The notes under the pieces: model-generated
What the model was told of the DNA's origin: nothing
The model's database searches: none
What the model saw: the letters and a program-made list of their open reading frames with translations, nothing else
Shown here: one piece after another, positions 55,288 to 62,661 of the stretch
Layout of the letters: every line of letters starts with the position of its first letter
Numbering within the stretch: the stretch's first letter is position 1
NCBI RefSeq assembly: GCF_024347075.1
Contig: NZ_AP024900.1
Coordinates: 744,001 to 808,000, forward strand
Source: Vibrio rarus
GTDB taxonomy: Bacteria; Pseudomonadota; Gammaproteobacteria; Enterobacterales; Vibrionaceae
Reading direction: 5' to 3'
Length of the DNA: 64,000 nt
Position numbers and translations under genes: made by a program

Positions 55288-56265
55288 TTAATTTGCTTTT
55301 AGATATTGGCAACACCAAGAAAAGTGTCGTCGTCGTTTTTCTAGGTGCTCACAATAGCAGGTGAGTTCATCAAGTGTACCAACTGGACCACGAAACAATT
55401 GACCAAATTCAGTGGTTAATTTTAACCAATTATCACTAGGGATGTGCATTTTGGTGAGTAATTCAGCGCTTTTCTCACTCATCACACCACGTTTACCATT
55501 ACTAATAATACGTCCTGTTTCTGCTACTAACGTGAGGTAATCTTTGACAGAGAAAGGGATATCTTTATGGTTTGCATTGCGTTCATTTTCATTAAAAGGT
55601 AATAAATTTTTCGGTTGTTCCCCTTTTATTGCTGCCTTAATGCGAAGTTGAATGCTCGTATGATCGGATTGCGTTGGGGTGTCGGCCATCTTTGCTCTGA
55701 TAGGGTTGAGATCGACATAGGCCATACATGTTAAAAGGGCTGCGTCATCCAGTAAGGCTTGCGATTTAAATCGCCCCTCCCAAAATCGACCAGTGCAGTT
55801 ATCTTCTTTATTTGCTCGGCGAGCAATAGGCTCATTTAAACAACGCATGAACCAACTAATGTCACACAGTCTACTGCGGTAGGTTGCAACTGCATGTTTT
55901 AATAAAGATATTTCTTCCGCTGTAACTAAATTACCTTTCACAAACCGGTGAGTAAGATCATCCCCTTTAAATAACTGATGCCATTGCAGTAAAACCTCCC
56001 TATCTGTCCAGTTATTAGCCGTATCAATGTCAACACGTAATATCACATGTAAATGGTTAGACATAACAGCAAAAGCTGCCACATCAATGGCAAAAACACG
56101 CTCTAATTTCATAATAAGAGATTCAACCCAACCTCTTCTGTGGTCATAGTTTTTACCTGAAAAAGAGTCATTCCCACATAAAAATGCGCGGCGAACTACA
56201 CGACTACAACAGTGATAGTAGGGTGTATCTTCAATACTAATTTGAGTGCGTCGAGAACGTGGCAT
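55288..56265 (-). CDS. RAYT-like Y1 (HUH) transposase
   Basis: A 325-residue protein of the IS200/REP-associated tyrosine transposase (Y1_Tnp) group. It starts MPRSRRTQISIEDTPYYHC, typical for the group, and has the metal-binding HUH motif as SNHLHVILRV. Further conserved parts are the FMRCLNEPIARRANK and GRFWEGRFKSQALL segments and AYVDLNPIRAKMA. RAYT proteins act on single-stranded REP hairpins. It is intact but stands alone, without flanking IS ends. The ATG at 56265 is preferred over 56280. Confidence 0.85.
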   Translation of the reverse strand: MPRSRRTQISIEDTPYYHCCSRVVRRAFLCGNDSFSGKNYDHRRGWVESLIMKLERVFAIDVAAFAVMSNHLHVILRVDIDTANNWTDREVLLQWHQLFKGDDLTHRFVKGNLVTAEEISLLKHAVATYRSRLCDISWFMRCLNEPIARRANKEDNCTGRFWEGRFKSQALLDDAALLTCMAYVDLNPIRAKMADTPTQSDHTSIQLRIKAAIKGEQPKNLLPFNENERNANHKDIPFSVKDYLTLVAETGRIISNGKRGVMSEKSAELLTKMHIPSDNWLKLTTEFGQLFRGPVGTLDELTCYCEHLEKRRRHFSWCCQYLKAN

Positions 56266-56402
56266 CAGTGACTCCAACATGTGTGGCTCACTTTAGTTTA
56301 GTCGATCGTTATAATTTGTCCTATATAGTCAATTATTAAAGATGGCTGTCTCATTTTGATTTGGCTTTTTGATTTGTCATGGGTGTCCAAATTTTGATAT
56401 TA

Positions 56403-56457
56403 GATTTGAGTTCGGCGAGAGTCTCACAAGAAGGATGGGTGTCTTGATATTTTTTTT
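56403..56457. repeat. direct repeat, copy 1 (duplicate of LysR coding sequence)
   Basis: About 54 bp nearly identical (two mismatches and one indel) to 56779-56832, which lies inside the LysR gene. The core is TCGGCGAGAGTCTCACAAG, then AAGGATGGGTGTCT. This copy lies between the LysR stop and the RAYT-like gene, so a fragment of the gene was duplicated there. Confidence 0.8.
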
Positions 56458-56480
56458 GATATTTTTATCTAGTTATTTTT

Positions 56481-57347
56481 CTATTTGACTTTTTCCCTAA
56501 AAAGAGCAATGAGAGCTTGGGTTTTCTTTGATAAATTCTTTGCTGAAGGGTAAATGAGCGTCAAGTTCAGACGAGGAAACTCAATGTGAGGCAACACTTG
56601 TATTAGCGCATCATGTGCTACCGAGGTTTGAGAATGAATTTGCGTTTGTGGCAGAAAAGCAATCCCTTTACCTTGTAATGCCATAGAGTGCATTAAATTT
56701 AAGTCATCTGTTTTTAGGTGAATGGGAATATCAGCACTCAATAAACCTGCGTTATAGCGATTTGCGAACACGCGGTGAGATTTGAGATCGGCGAGAGTCT
56801 CACAAGAAGGATGGGTGTCTAGATATTTTTTTGAGGCGACTAGGTGGGAACTGTATGGGATGAGGCTAAATTGGATATAGTTTTCATCGGCCACGGTTAC
56901 TCGTTCAGGTAACACTTGAAGATCAAAGCCTTGGCGTTTTAGATCGATACTGTCTTGATGATTTTCGATTTCTAACCTGATATTTGGAAATTGAGTTGAG
57001 TACTCGGTAATTATTGAGTTGAAAACTTGTGATGTCATCAATGCTGATGGTACAGCAAGACGTAAAACGCCAATATAATCTTGTTGAGACTCTTTCATTG
57101 CCCGCATACCTTGCTCAATATGGTACATCTGTTTATAAGCCAATTGATAAAGGTGTTTCCCTGACTCTGTTAACTCGATTGTACGAGTCGTCCTAATCAA
57201 TAATTCACAGCCGAGTGCTTCTTCAAGTACCTGAATTCTACGGCTTACTTTGGAGCGCTGTAAGTTATTGGCGTTTGCAGCTGCACTGATGCCACCGTGT
57301 AGCACCGTTTGTGTAAATAACCAGAGATCATTGAAGTGAGTGTTCAT
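56481..57347 (-). CDS. LysR-family transcriptional regulator
   Basis: A 288-residue LysR protein: helix-turn-helix in LWLFTQTVLHGGISAAANANN and RSKVSRRIQVLEEALGCELLIRTTR, then a full effector domain (YIGVLRLAVPSALMTS). It is divergent from the efflux-like operon at 57445 with only 97 bp between them, the classical arrangement in which the regulator controls the opposite genes. A 54-bp segment of it is repeated 3' of the gene. The frame extends to 57368, but MNTHFNDLWLF is the usual start. Confidence 0.9.
   Translation of the reverse strand: MNTHFNDLWLFTQTVLHGGISAAANANNLQRSKVSRRIQVLEEALGCELLIRTTRTIELTESGKHLYQLAYKQMYHIEQGMRAMKESQQDYIGVLRLAVPSALMTSQVFNSIITEYSTQFPNIRLEIENHQDSIDLKRQGFDLQVLPERVTVADENYIQFSLIPYSSHLVASKKYLDTHPSCETLADLKSHRVFANRYNAGLLSADIPIHLKTDDLNLMHSMALQGKGIAFLPQTQIHSQTSVAHDALIQVLPHIEFPRLNLTLIYPSAKNLSKKTQALIALFREKVK
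56779..56832. repeat. direct repeat, copy 2 (within LysR)
   Basis: Second copy of the ~54-bp direct repeat, encoding part of the LysR effector domain (THPSCETLADLKS). See 56403-56457. Confidence 0.8.
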
Positions 57348-57382
57348 TGTCCTATTTTTAGCTCTCAAATGTGTGTTTTTTC

Positions 57383-57415
57383 AGTCTACCAGACTAAAAC
57401 TATAAACCCTATAAT
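57383..57415 (+). promoter_or_regulatory. operator and -10 box of the efflux cassette
   Basis: AGTCTACCAGACT (57383-57395) is a perfect 5-bp inverted repeat spaced by 3. A perfect TATAAT lies at 57410-57415, 30 bases before the ATG; the palindrome covers the -35 position. This would suit a LysR-type regulator from the divergent gene; the TATAAT is convincing, the operator is inference. Confidence 0.5.
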
Positions 57416-57444
57416 TGCGAAAAGTAAGCAATAAGGCCATTATT

Positions 57445-58509
57445 ATGAGAGAAAATCAGACATTTATGCGCAGCATAACCATTCTAATTATCATTTTTTT
57501 TGTTTCATTTGTGTATCTAATTATTTCAGACAGACGTGCGCCTTTTACCACAGAAGGGCGGGTATACGGGCAGGTCGTTCAAGTGGCCTCAGAGGTGACA
57601 AGCCGTGTTACCGATGTGCGTATAGAAAATAATGAGCAGGTTAAAAAAGGAGAAATCCTATTTACCTTAGATTCACGTAAATTCGAGATAGCATTAGACC
57701 AGGCAGAACTCGCGTTACAATCTGCACAAGAAAAAGAATTGGCACTACGGGCTCAAAAACGAGCCGCAACAGCTAATATTGCACGGGTGGAGGCCTCTTT
57801 AAACAACACTCGCGCGGAATATCGACGAATTGCCAAATTAGCCAAAAAACACGCCGTTTCAGCTTCAACCTTAGATAACATAAAAAAACAATATCAAATG
57901 GTTTCCGCAGAGTTGGAAATGGAAACCCAAAACTTGCAAATGTTGAATGCACAACTTGAAACCAAGCAAGGCACCATTACCGATGTGCTTGTGGCACAAA
58001 GTCGCGTACAGCAAGCAAAGTTGGATTTAAGTAATACCGTAGTTCGCTCCCCAAGTGATGGCATAGTGACAAACCTGAGATTGGAAGTTGGAACGATTGC
58101 CAATGCCAATATGCCACTCCTAACATTTATAGCAGACGGGTCTTTTTGGGTGGCCGCAGACTTTCGTGAAAAATCGGTTTCTCGCGTCACAAATAACTTT
58201 AATGCCTTGGTTACCTTTGATGCGTATCCAGGAAAAATTTTTGAATATAACGTCGCCAGTCGAGATAAAGGCGTTTCATCCGGTCATCAAAACCCCAACG
58301 GCACTTTAACTCAAATTGATGTCAATAATCGTTGGGTACGCGATGCGCAGCGAACCAGAATTAATCTAGACACTGACGGCATTCTACCTGAATCCTTATT
58401 TATAGGATCTCGTGCATCCCTCGCTCTTTACTCTGGCGAAAGTCGTTTTTGGCACTTTATTGCTAAAACACGAATTCGATTAACTAGCTGGTTTCACTTT
58501 ATTTATTAG
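57445..58509 (+). CDS. HlyD/EmrA-like membrane fusion protein
   Basis: A 354-residue periplasmic adaptor: one N-terminal membrane helix (ILIIIFFVSFVYLII), a split biotinyl-lipoyl domain (VQVASEVTSRVTDVRIENNEQVKKGEILFTLD and, after the hairpin, VRSPSDGIVTNLRLEVGTI), a long coiled-coil hairpin (about 85-185) and a beta-barrel domain. It should link the inner-membrane partner encoded next to an outer-membrane channel. The ATG at 57445 is preferred over the TTG at 57415, with AAGG about 10 bases upstream. Confidence 0.88.
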   Translation: MRENQTFMRSITILIIIFFVSFVYLIISDRRAPFTTEGRVYGQVVQVASEVTSRVTDVRIENNEQVKKGEILFTLDSRKFEIALDQAELALQSAQEKELALRAQKRAATANIARVEASLNNTRAEYRRIAKLAKKHAVSASTLDNIKKQYQMVSAELEMETQNLQMLNAQLETKQGTITDVLVAQSRVQQAKLDLSNTVVRSPSDGIVTNLRLEVGTIANANMPLLTFIADGSFWVAADFREKSVSRVTNNFNALVTFDAYPGKIFEYNVASRDKGVSSGHQNPNGTLTQIDVNNRWVRDAQRTRINLDTDGILPESLFIGSRASLALYSGESRFWHFIAKTRIRLTSWFHFIY

Positions 58510-58518
58510 GTGGTCACG

Positions 58519-59535
58519 ATGAAAGCATATCGTATCTGGTTTGCCTGCTCATTTGGCTTAGCGCTGAGTATGTTATTTGGCTGGAATTTCGGATTTTTAG
58601 CCATAGTACTGCCAATGTTTGTGCTCAGTAATACTGACCATTTCCATCTACCTTTGCTGTTGATGATATTTGGTACGGCCATTTGGACGACGCTACAAAT
58701 GAGTCTTGTATGGGATATATTTAAAGGCTACCCGTTTGCCATGACAGTATTAGTCGGGATTATCTTTCTATGTAAATGCATGGCAATGACCAACAAAAAA
58801 ACGTTTTTGATGGGCTACATGGGGTTATTAGTCGGCTCAATCATGCTTAATTTTAGTAGCTACTCATTTATGGATATAGAAGAGTTCTCTATCACTATTT
58901 GGGTATATTGCATCGTAAATTTCATCATTTGTGCGCTGGCCTATTGGCTGTTTCCTGCATCTGACCAGACAAAAACAGAAACAAACAAAGAGACAAAGGT
59001 GCAACAGTCTTCTCAACAAGAACCTCCCATGCAAGGTGAGCAACTGACGATACTGTGGTTACTGCCAATGATTGCATTTATTATTTTTCAAGTAGCAGAT
59101 CTCCATGACTCGGCCGCAGCTCACGCTTCAATACTCATTATATTGGCACCAATGACCTGTGTGGGTGCACTGCAAATGGTGAAGGTTCGTATTATTGGCA
59201 CTGCACTGGGCTGTGGCTTAGGATTGGCTATGCAGCTCACCCTTGGTCTTTGGTTTGAAAATGCGTTCTTATACTGGTTATTACTTACGATTGTGATGGC
59301 CCCATTATGCTATTGGCAAACACAAGGTGTCGTTAAATCGGCGATTTCCTTTTCTGCCATGGCAGCACTAACCGTGCCAATGACAACAGTACTGACCCCC
59401 GGTGAAACAGACGCCTTTTTTGCCCTATTATACCGTTTTAGTTCCATTTTATTCGCTGTTGTATTAAGCGCATTGGTCATACTGCTCATTCAGAAGGTTC
59501 TGCAATATCGAAATAGAGAGCGATTATGCAATTAA
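58519..59535 (+). CDS. DUF2955/FUSC-type inner-membrane transporter component
   Basis: A 338-residue membrane protein with about ten hydrophobic segments in two halves separated by a Gln/Lys/Glu-rich cytoplasmic linker (about 148-175). It resembles DUF2955 and FUSC-type proteins (AaeB-like), which pair with HlyD-type adaptors in efflux of small aromatic or phenolic compounds. It starts ATG at 58519 with AGGTGG 6-11 bases upstream. It overlaps the patatin gene by 10 bases. Substrate unknown. Confidence 0.8.
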   Translation: MKAYRIWFACSFGLALSMLFGWNFGFLAIVLPMFVLSNTDHFHLPLLLMIFGTAIWTTLQMSLVWDIFKGYPFAMTVLVGIIFLCKCMAMTNKKTFLMGYMGLLVGSIMLNFSSYSFMDIEEFSITIWVYCIVNFIICALAYWLFPASDQTKTETNKETKVQQSSQQEPPMQGEQLTILWLLPMIAFIIFQVADLHDSAAAHASILIILAPMTCVGALQMVKVRIIGTALGCGLGLAMQLTLGLWFENAFLYWLLLTIVMAPLCYWQTQGVVKSAISFSAMAALTVPMTTVLTPGETDAFFALLYRFSSILFAVVLSALVILLIQKVLQYRNRERLCN

Positions 59536-60770
59536 TAATAAGTTCGATAAGAGGTTATAGCCACTGTGACACCCAGTTAAATAGCCGAACCAAAAATGCA
59601 CTGATAGGCTGTTTGAGTTGTGTGCTGTTACTGCTGCTGCAAGGTTGCGCCGCCCCCACTGAACGCAATGCCTCTATACATTCAGAACTCATGAATCCCT
59701 TAGATACTTCAGGGCTTAGGTTTTGGGACGAATATCGTTCCGAAACAGAAAACTACAATGTGGTATTAGAGCTTGAGGCATTGATTGAAAATAAACAGAT
59801 CTCAGATGAAGTGAACCATTTAGCCCTTTCTGGTGGCGGGGTAAATGGTGCTTTTTCTGCTGGCATATTAAACGCTTGGAGTGAGCAGGGCACTCGACCA
59901 GACTTTGACGTGGTTACGGGAGTTTCCACCGGTGCAATTGTCGCCGTCTTTGCTTATTTAGGCGCTGAGTATGATACAGAGCTGAAACATTATTACACCC
60001 AAACACCAGTCAGCGACATGTTTCGCAGGAATTCATTAATCACGTTACTTTCAAGAAATGCTTTCGTAGATACCACAGGTTTTGAGCGAAAAGTACGTAA
60101 AGCCATTGATAGTAAAATGATGGAAAGATTAAGTATTGAGCGGCAAAAAGGACGAATATTACTCATAGGTACCACCAATCTAGATAATCAAAAAATGGCA
60201 CTATGGGACATTGGGCGCATTGCACAAGTAAACACATCAGAAGCACAAGCACTGATTCAAAACATAGTCATTGCCAGCAGCTCTATACCAGGAGCATTCC
60301 CTGCCAAAGTCATACCTCTTTCTTATCAAGGAGAGACGTATGATGAGCTTCATGTGGATGGAGGCATCTCACGGCAAGTCTTTTTGATCCCACAATGGAT
60401 TAATAAATCCATAAAAACTTCAGCAAGAGCGCAAAACATATATGTAATACGCAACGGCAGTTTAAAACCGAGATTTAATCAAGTGGAGAGTGGTATTTCA
60501 TCGGTATCAGCCAGCTCAATAGCGACCTTAATTCGACGCCAAGGAGTCGGTGATGTGGAATATATTTATCACTATAGTGAGCGCAACGGTTATCCGTTTA
60601 ATCTCGCGCATATTGATGACGATTTCGTCAACTATGAACTTGATCCTTTAAGTTTGGATTACATGAATGCTGTGTATGAATATGGATTCAACAAAATGAA
60701 AGATAATGCGTTGTGGCTAGCACACCCGCCAAGCATTCCTTCGCCATCAAATACGGTGCATCATCCGTAA
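59526..60770 (+). CDS. patatin-like phospholipase lipoprotein
   Basis: A 414-residue predicted lipoprotein: after a basic N-terminus, the hydrophobic run ends in a lipobox LLQGC (Cys41). The catalytic domain has the oxyanion GGGVNGAF (about 103-110), the nucleophile Ser134 in GVSTG and the Asp278 of DGG, the catalytic dyad of patatin lipases. It should be a membrane-attached lipid hydrolase on the outer side of the inner or on the outer membrane. It is translationally coupled to the efflux gene (10-base overlap), unusual for this enzyme. Confidence 0.88.
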   Translation: MQLIISSIRGYSHCDTQLNSRTKNALIGCLSCVLLLLLQGCAAPTERNASIHSELMNPLDTSGLRFWDEYRSETENYNVVLELEALIENKQISDEVNHLALSGGGVNGAFSAGILNAWSEQGTRPDFDVVTGVSTGAIVAVFAYLGAEYDTELKHYYTQTPVSDMFRRNSLITLLSRNAFVDTTGFERKVRKAIDSKMMERLSIERQKGRILLIGTTNLDNQKMALWDIGRIAQVNTSEAQALIQNIVIASSSIPGAFPAKVIPLSYQGETYDELHVDGGISRQVFLIPQWINKSIKTSARAQNIYVIRNGSLKPRFNQVESGISSVSASSIATLIRRQGVGDVEYIYHYSERNGYPFNLAHIDDDFVNYELDPLSLDYMNAVYEYGFNKMKDNALWLAHPPSIPSPSNTVHHP

Positions 60771-60899
60771 ATGAATGACTGAAATCGAAACTGCAATGCA
60801 TCATTGAGCCTTAGGGTATCCTAGCTTGATATTGAACAAGCGCAGGGATAGGAGTACTATTTTTTGCATATTTACCCATAAATTCACTCAGGTTAGAGC

Positions 60900-61916
60900 A
60901 TGTCAAAAACTCGCATTTTATTTTCTACTTCATTTGATCCGTGGTTTAACTTAGCGGTAGAAGATTGCATCTTTCGTTCAATGCCAGCAGATCATAGAGT
61001 ACTGTTCTTATGGCGAAATGCAGATACGATTGTCATTGGACAAGCTCAGAACCCTTGGAAAGAGTGCAATACATTAAAAATGCAACAAGATGGCATTAAA
61101 CTCGCCCGTCGACAAAGTGGTGGAGGCGCGGTTTTTCATGACTTGGGTAATACCAATTTCACTTTTATGGCGGGTAAATCTGAATACAACAAAACAGTAT
61201 CCACCCAGATAGTGTTAACGGCCCTTAACACCTTAGGCATTAAGGGCGAAGCTACAGGTCGCAATGATCTCGTAATAAAAGATGCCACAGGCATTCGCAA
61301 ATTTTCAGGTTCAGCTTACCGCGAAACGACAGATAGAGGTTTTCATCACGGCACGCTTTTATTGCATGCCGACCTAAGTCGCCTAGCGGATTACCTTAAT
61401 CCCGATGTCAAAAAACTGCAGGCAAAAGGCATTAATTCGGTACGCTCTCGAGTCAGCAACTTAAATGCCATTAACCCTGATATCGATCATCAATCAGTGT
61501 GCGATGCAATATCAAAGGCTTTTTGTGAACATTTCGCGGAAACCGCCGAGGTAGAATACATTTCTCCTGATTCATTACCTGATATGGCAAATTTTGCAGA
61601 AAAATTTGCCAAGCAAAAAAGTTGGGATTGGAACTACGGTAAAACGCCGCAGTTTACGCACTCTGTAGATGAACGTTTTACATGGGGTGGGGTAGAACTG
61701 CTATTTAACGTAGAAAAAGCACGGATATCTGATGCCAAAATATTTACAGACAGTTTAAACCCTGCGCCTTTGCAACTTTTGTCCCAAAAACTGCAAGGTA
61801 CCCCCTACCAATCCGCAGCCATTATGTCCTGTATTGATCAGGTCATCGCAGAATATCCAGCAAATAAAGATGAACTTATAGAAATGAAACACTGGTTAGC
61901 CACTGCCATTATTTAA
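60900..61916 (+). CDS. lplA: lipoate-protein ligase A
   Basis: A 338-residue ligase that activates lipoate with ATP and attaches it to lysines of the 2-oxoacid dehydrogenase and glycine cleavage enzymes. It has [20 protein letters not shown], the [12 protein letters not shown] segment with the catalytic-site Lys, and HHGTLLL, then the C-terminal lipoyltransferase accessory domain (about 250-338). Length matches E. coli LplA. It stands alone. Confidence 0.95.
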   Translation: MSKTRILFSTSFDPWFNLAVEDCIFRSMPADHRVLFLWRNADTIVIGQAQNPWKECNTLKMQQDGIKLARRQSGGGAVFHDLGNTNFTFMAGKSEYNKTVSTQIVLTALNTLGIKGEATGRNDLVIKDATGIRKFSGSAYRETTDRGFHHGTLLLHADLSRLADYLNPDVKKLQAKGINSVRSRVSNLNAINPDIDHQSVCDAISKAFCEHFAETAEVEYISPDSLPDMANFAEKFAKQKSWDWNYGKTPQFTHSVDERFTWGGVELLFNVEKARISDAKIFTDSLNPAPLQLLSQKLQGTPYQSAAIMSCIDQVIAEYPANKDELIEMKHWLATAII

Positions 61917-62024
61917 TATTGCCCTTCTAGGGGAATAATGAATTGATGGGTATTGTTTATATTATTCCTTGCATAACTTATTCATGAGCATAGAATTTGG
62001 CAAAACCCATCACACTTTCACTTT

Positions 62025-62372
62025 ATGAAAAACTTACTTCTATTATTAGCTATTATTTTTGCACCATCTACCTTTGCCGCTTGCTATGGCAGTGACTCGT
62101 ATAAAACTTGCTCAGATAATAATGGTAATACTTATAACGTCCAAAAATATGGTAACACTACGACAGTTAATGGTTCAAATAGCAATACAGGCTCAAGTTG
62201 GAACCAAACAAGCACTTCTGTAGGCAATTCGACGTATACTAATGGGACCTCAGCTGATGGAAAGTCTTGGAATAGTACCAGCCACACCGTAGGTAACAAT
62301 ACTTATACATCAGGTACTGATTCTGATGGTAATTCATTCTCATCTACTTGTAATCAGTACGGCTGCAACTAG
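62025..62372 (+). CDS. small secreted Ser/Thr/Asn-rich repeat protein
   Basis: A 115-residue protein with a signal peptide (cut near TFA-A). The mature part starts ACYGSDSYKTCSDNNGNTY and then has two ~24-residue direct repeats sharing SWNxTSxxVGNxTYTxGTxxDGxS, rich in Asn, Thr, Ser and Gly, and a short third unit ending CNQYGCN. Four Cys, two at each end, could close disulfides. The repeats look like a beta-solenoid or extended surface region. No known family recognised. It is followed by a terminator and repeat copy E. Confidence 0.65.
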   Translation: MKNLLLLLAIIFAPSTFAACYGSDSYKTCSDNNGNTYNVQKYGNTTTVNGSNSNTGSSWNQTSTSVGNSTYTNGTSADGKSWNSTSHTVGNNTYTSGTDSDGNSFSSTCNQYGCN

Positions 62373-62446
62373 ATAGGATTTCCTATCAATAGGTTTTATC
62401 AGGTTAGTCGCAGTAGTGGACGACGGATAAACAAAAGCCAACAAAC

Positions 62447-62478
62447 AAAAATGCCTTATCAAACGATAAGGCATTTTT
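62447..62478 (+). terminator. terminator after the small secreted protein gene
   Basis: A 14-bp stem AAAAATGCCTTATC / GATAAGGCATTTTT with a 4-base loop, followed by GTTGC. A and T runs on both sides suggest it works in both directions. Confidence 0.85.
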
Positions 62479-62495
62479 GTTGCTAGTGACTATTT

Positions 62496-62657
62496 ATACC
62501 AATCGTACTAAATAACTGGTCATTCTAGCTTGTTAAAATACTCGATAACTGCGTTAGAATTTTTGATTGTAGAATAACTACTTATCGAAAAATCCTGCCT
62601 TGTTTTCGAGCATTTTTCCTGCGCTATTTCTGATCACTTACTTAGTGTGATTGGTAT
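62496..62657 (+). repeat. 162-bp palindromic repeat, copy E
   Basis: Complete copy starting ATACCAATCGTACTAAATAA and ending GTGTGATTGGTAT. It differs from copy A at very few positions by eye, implying recent spread. It ends 5 bases before the stop codon of the antiporter gene. Confidence 0.9.
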
Positions 62658-62661
62658 TACT

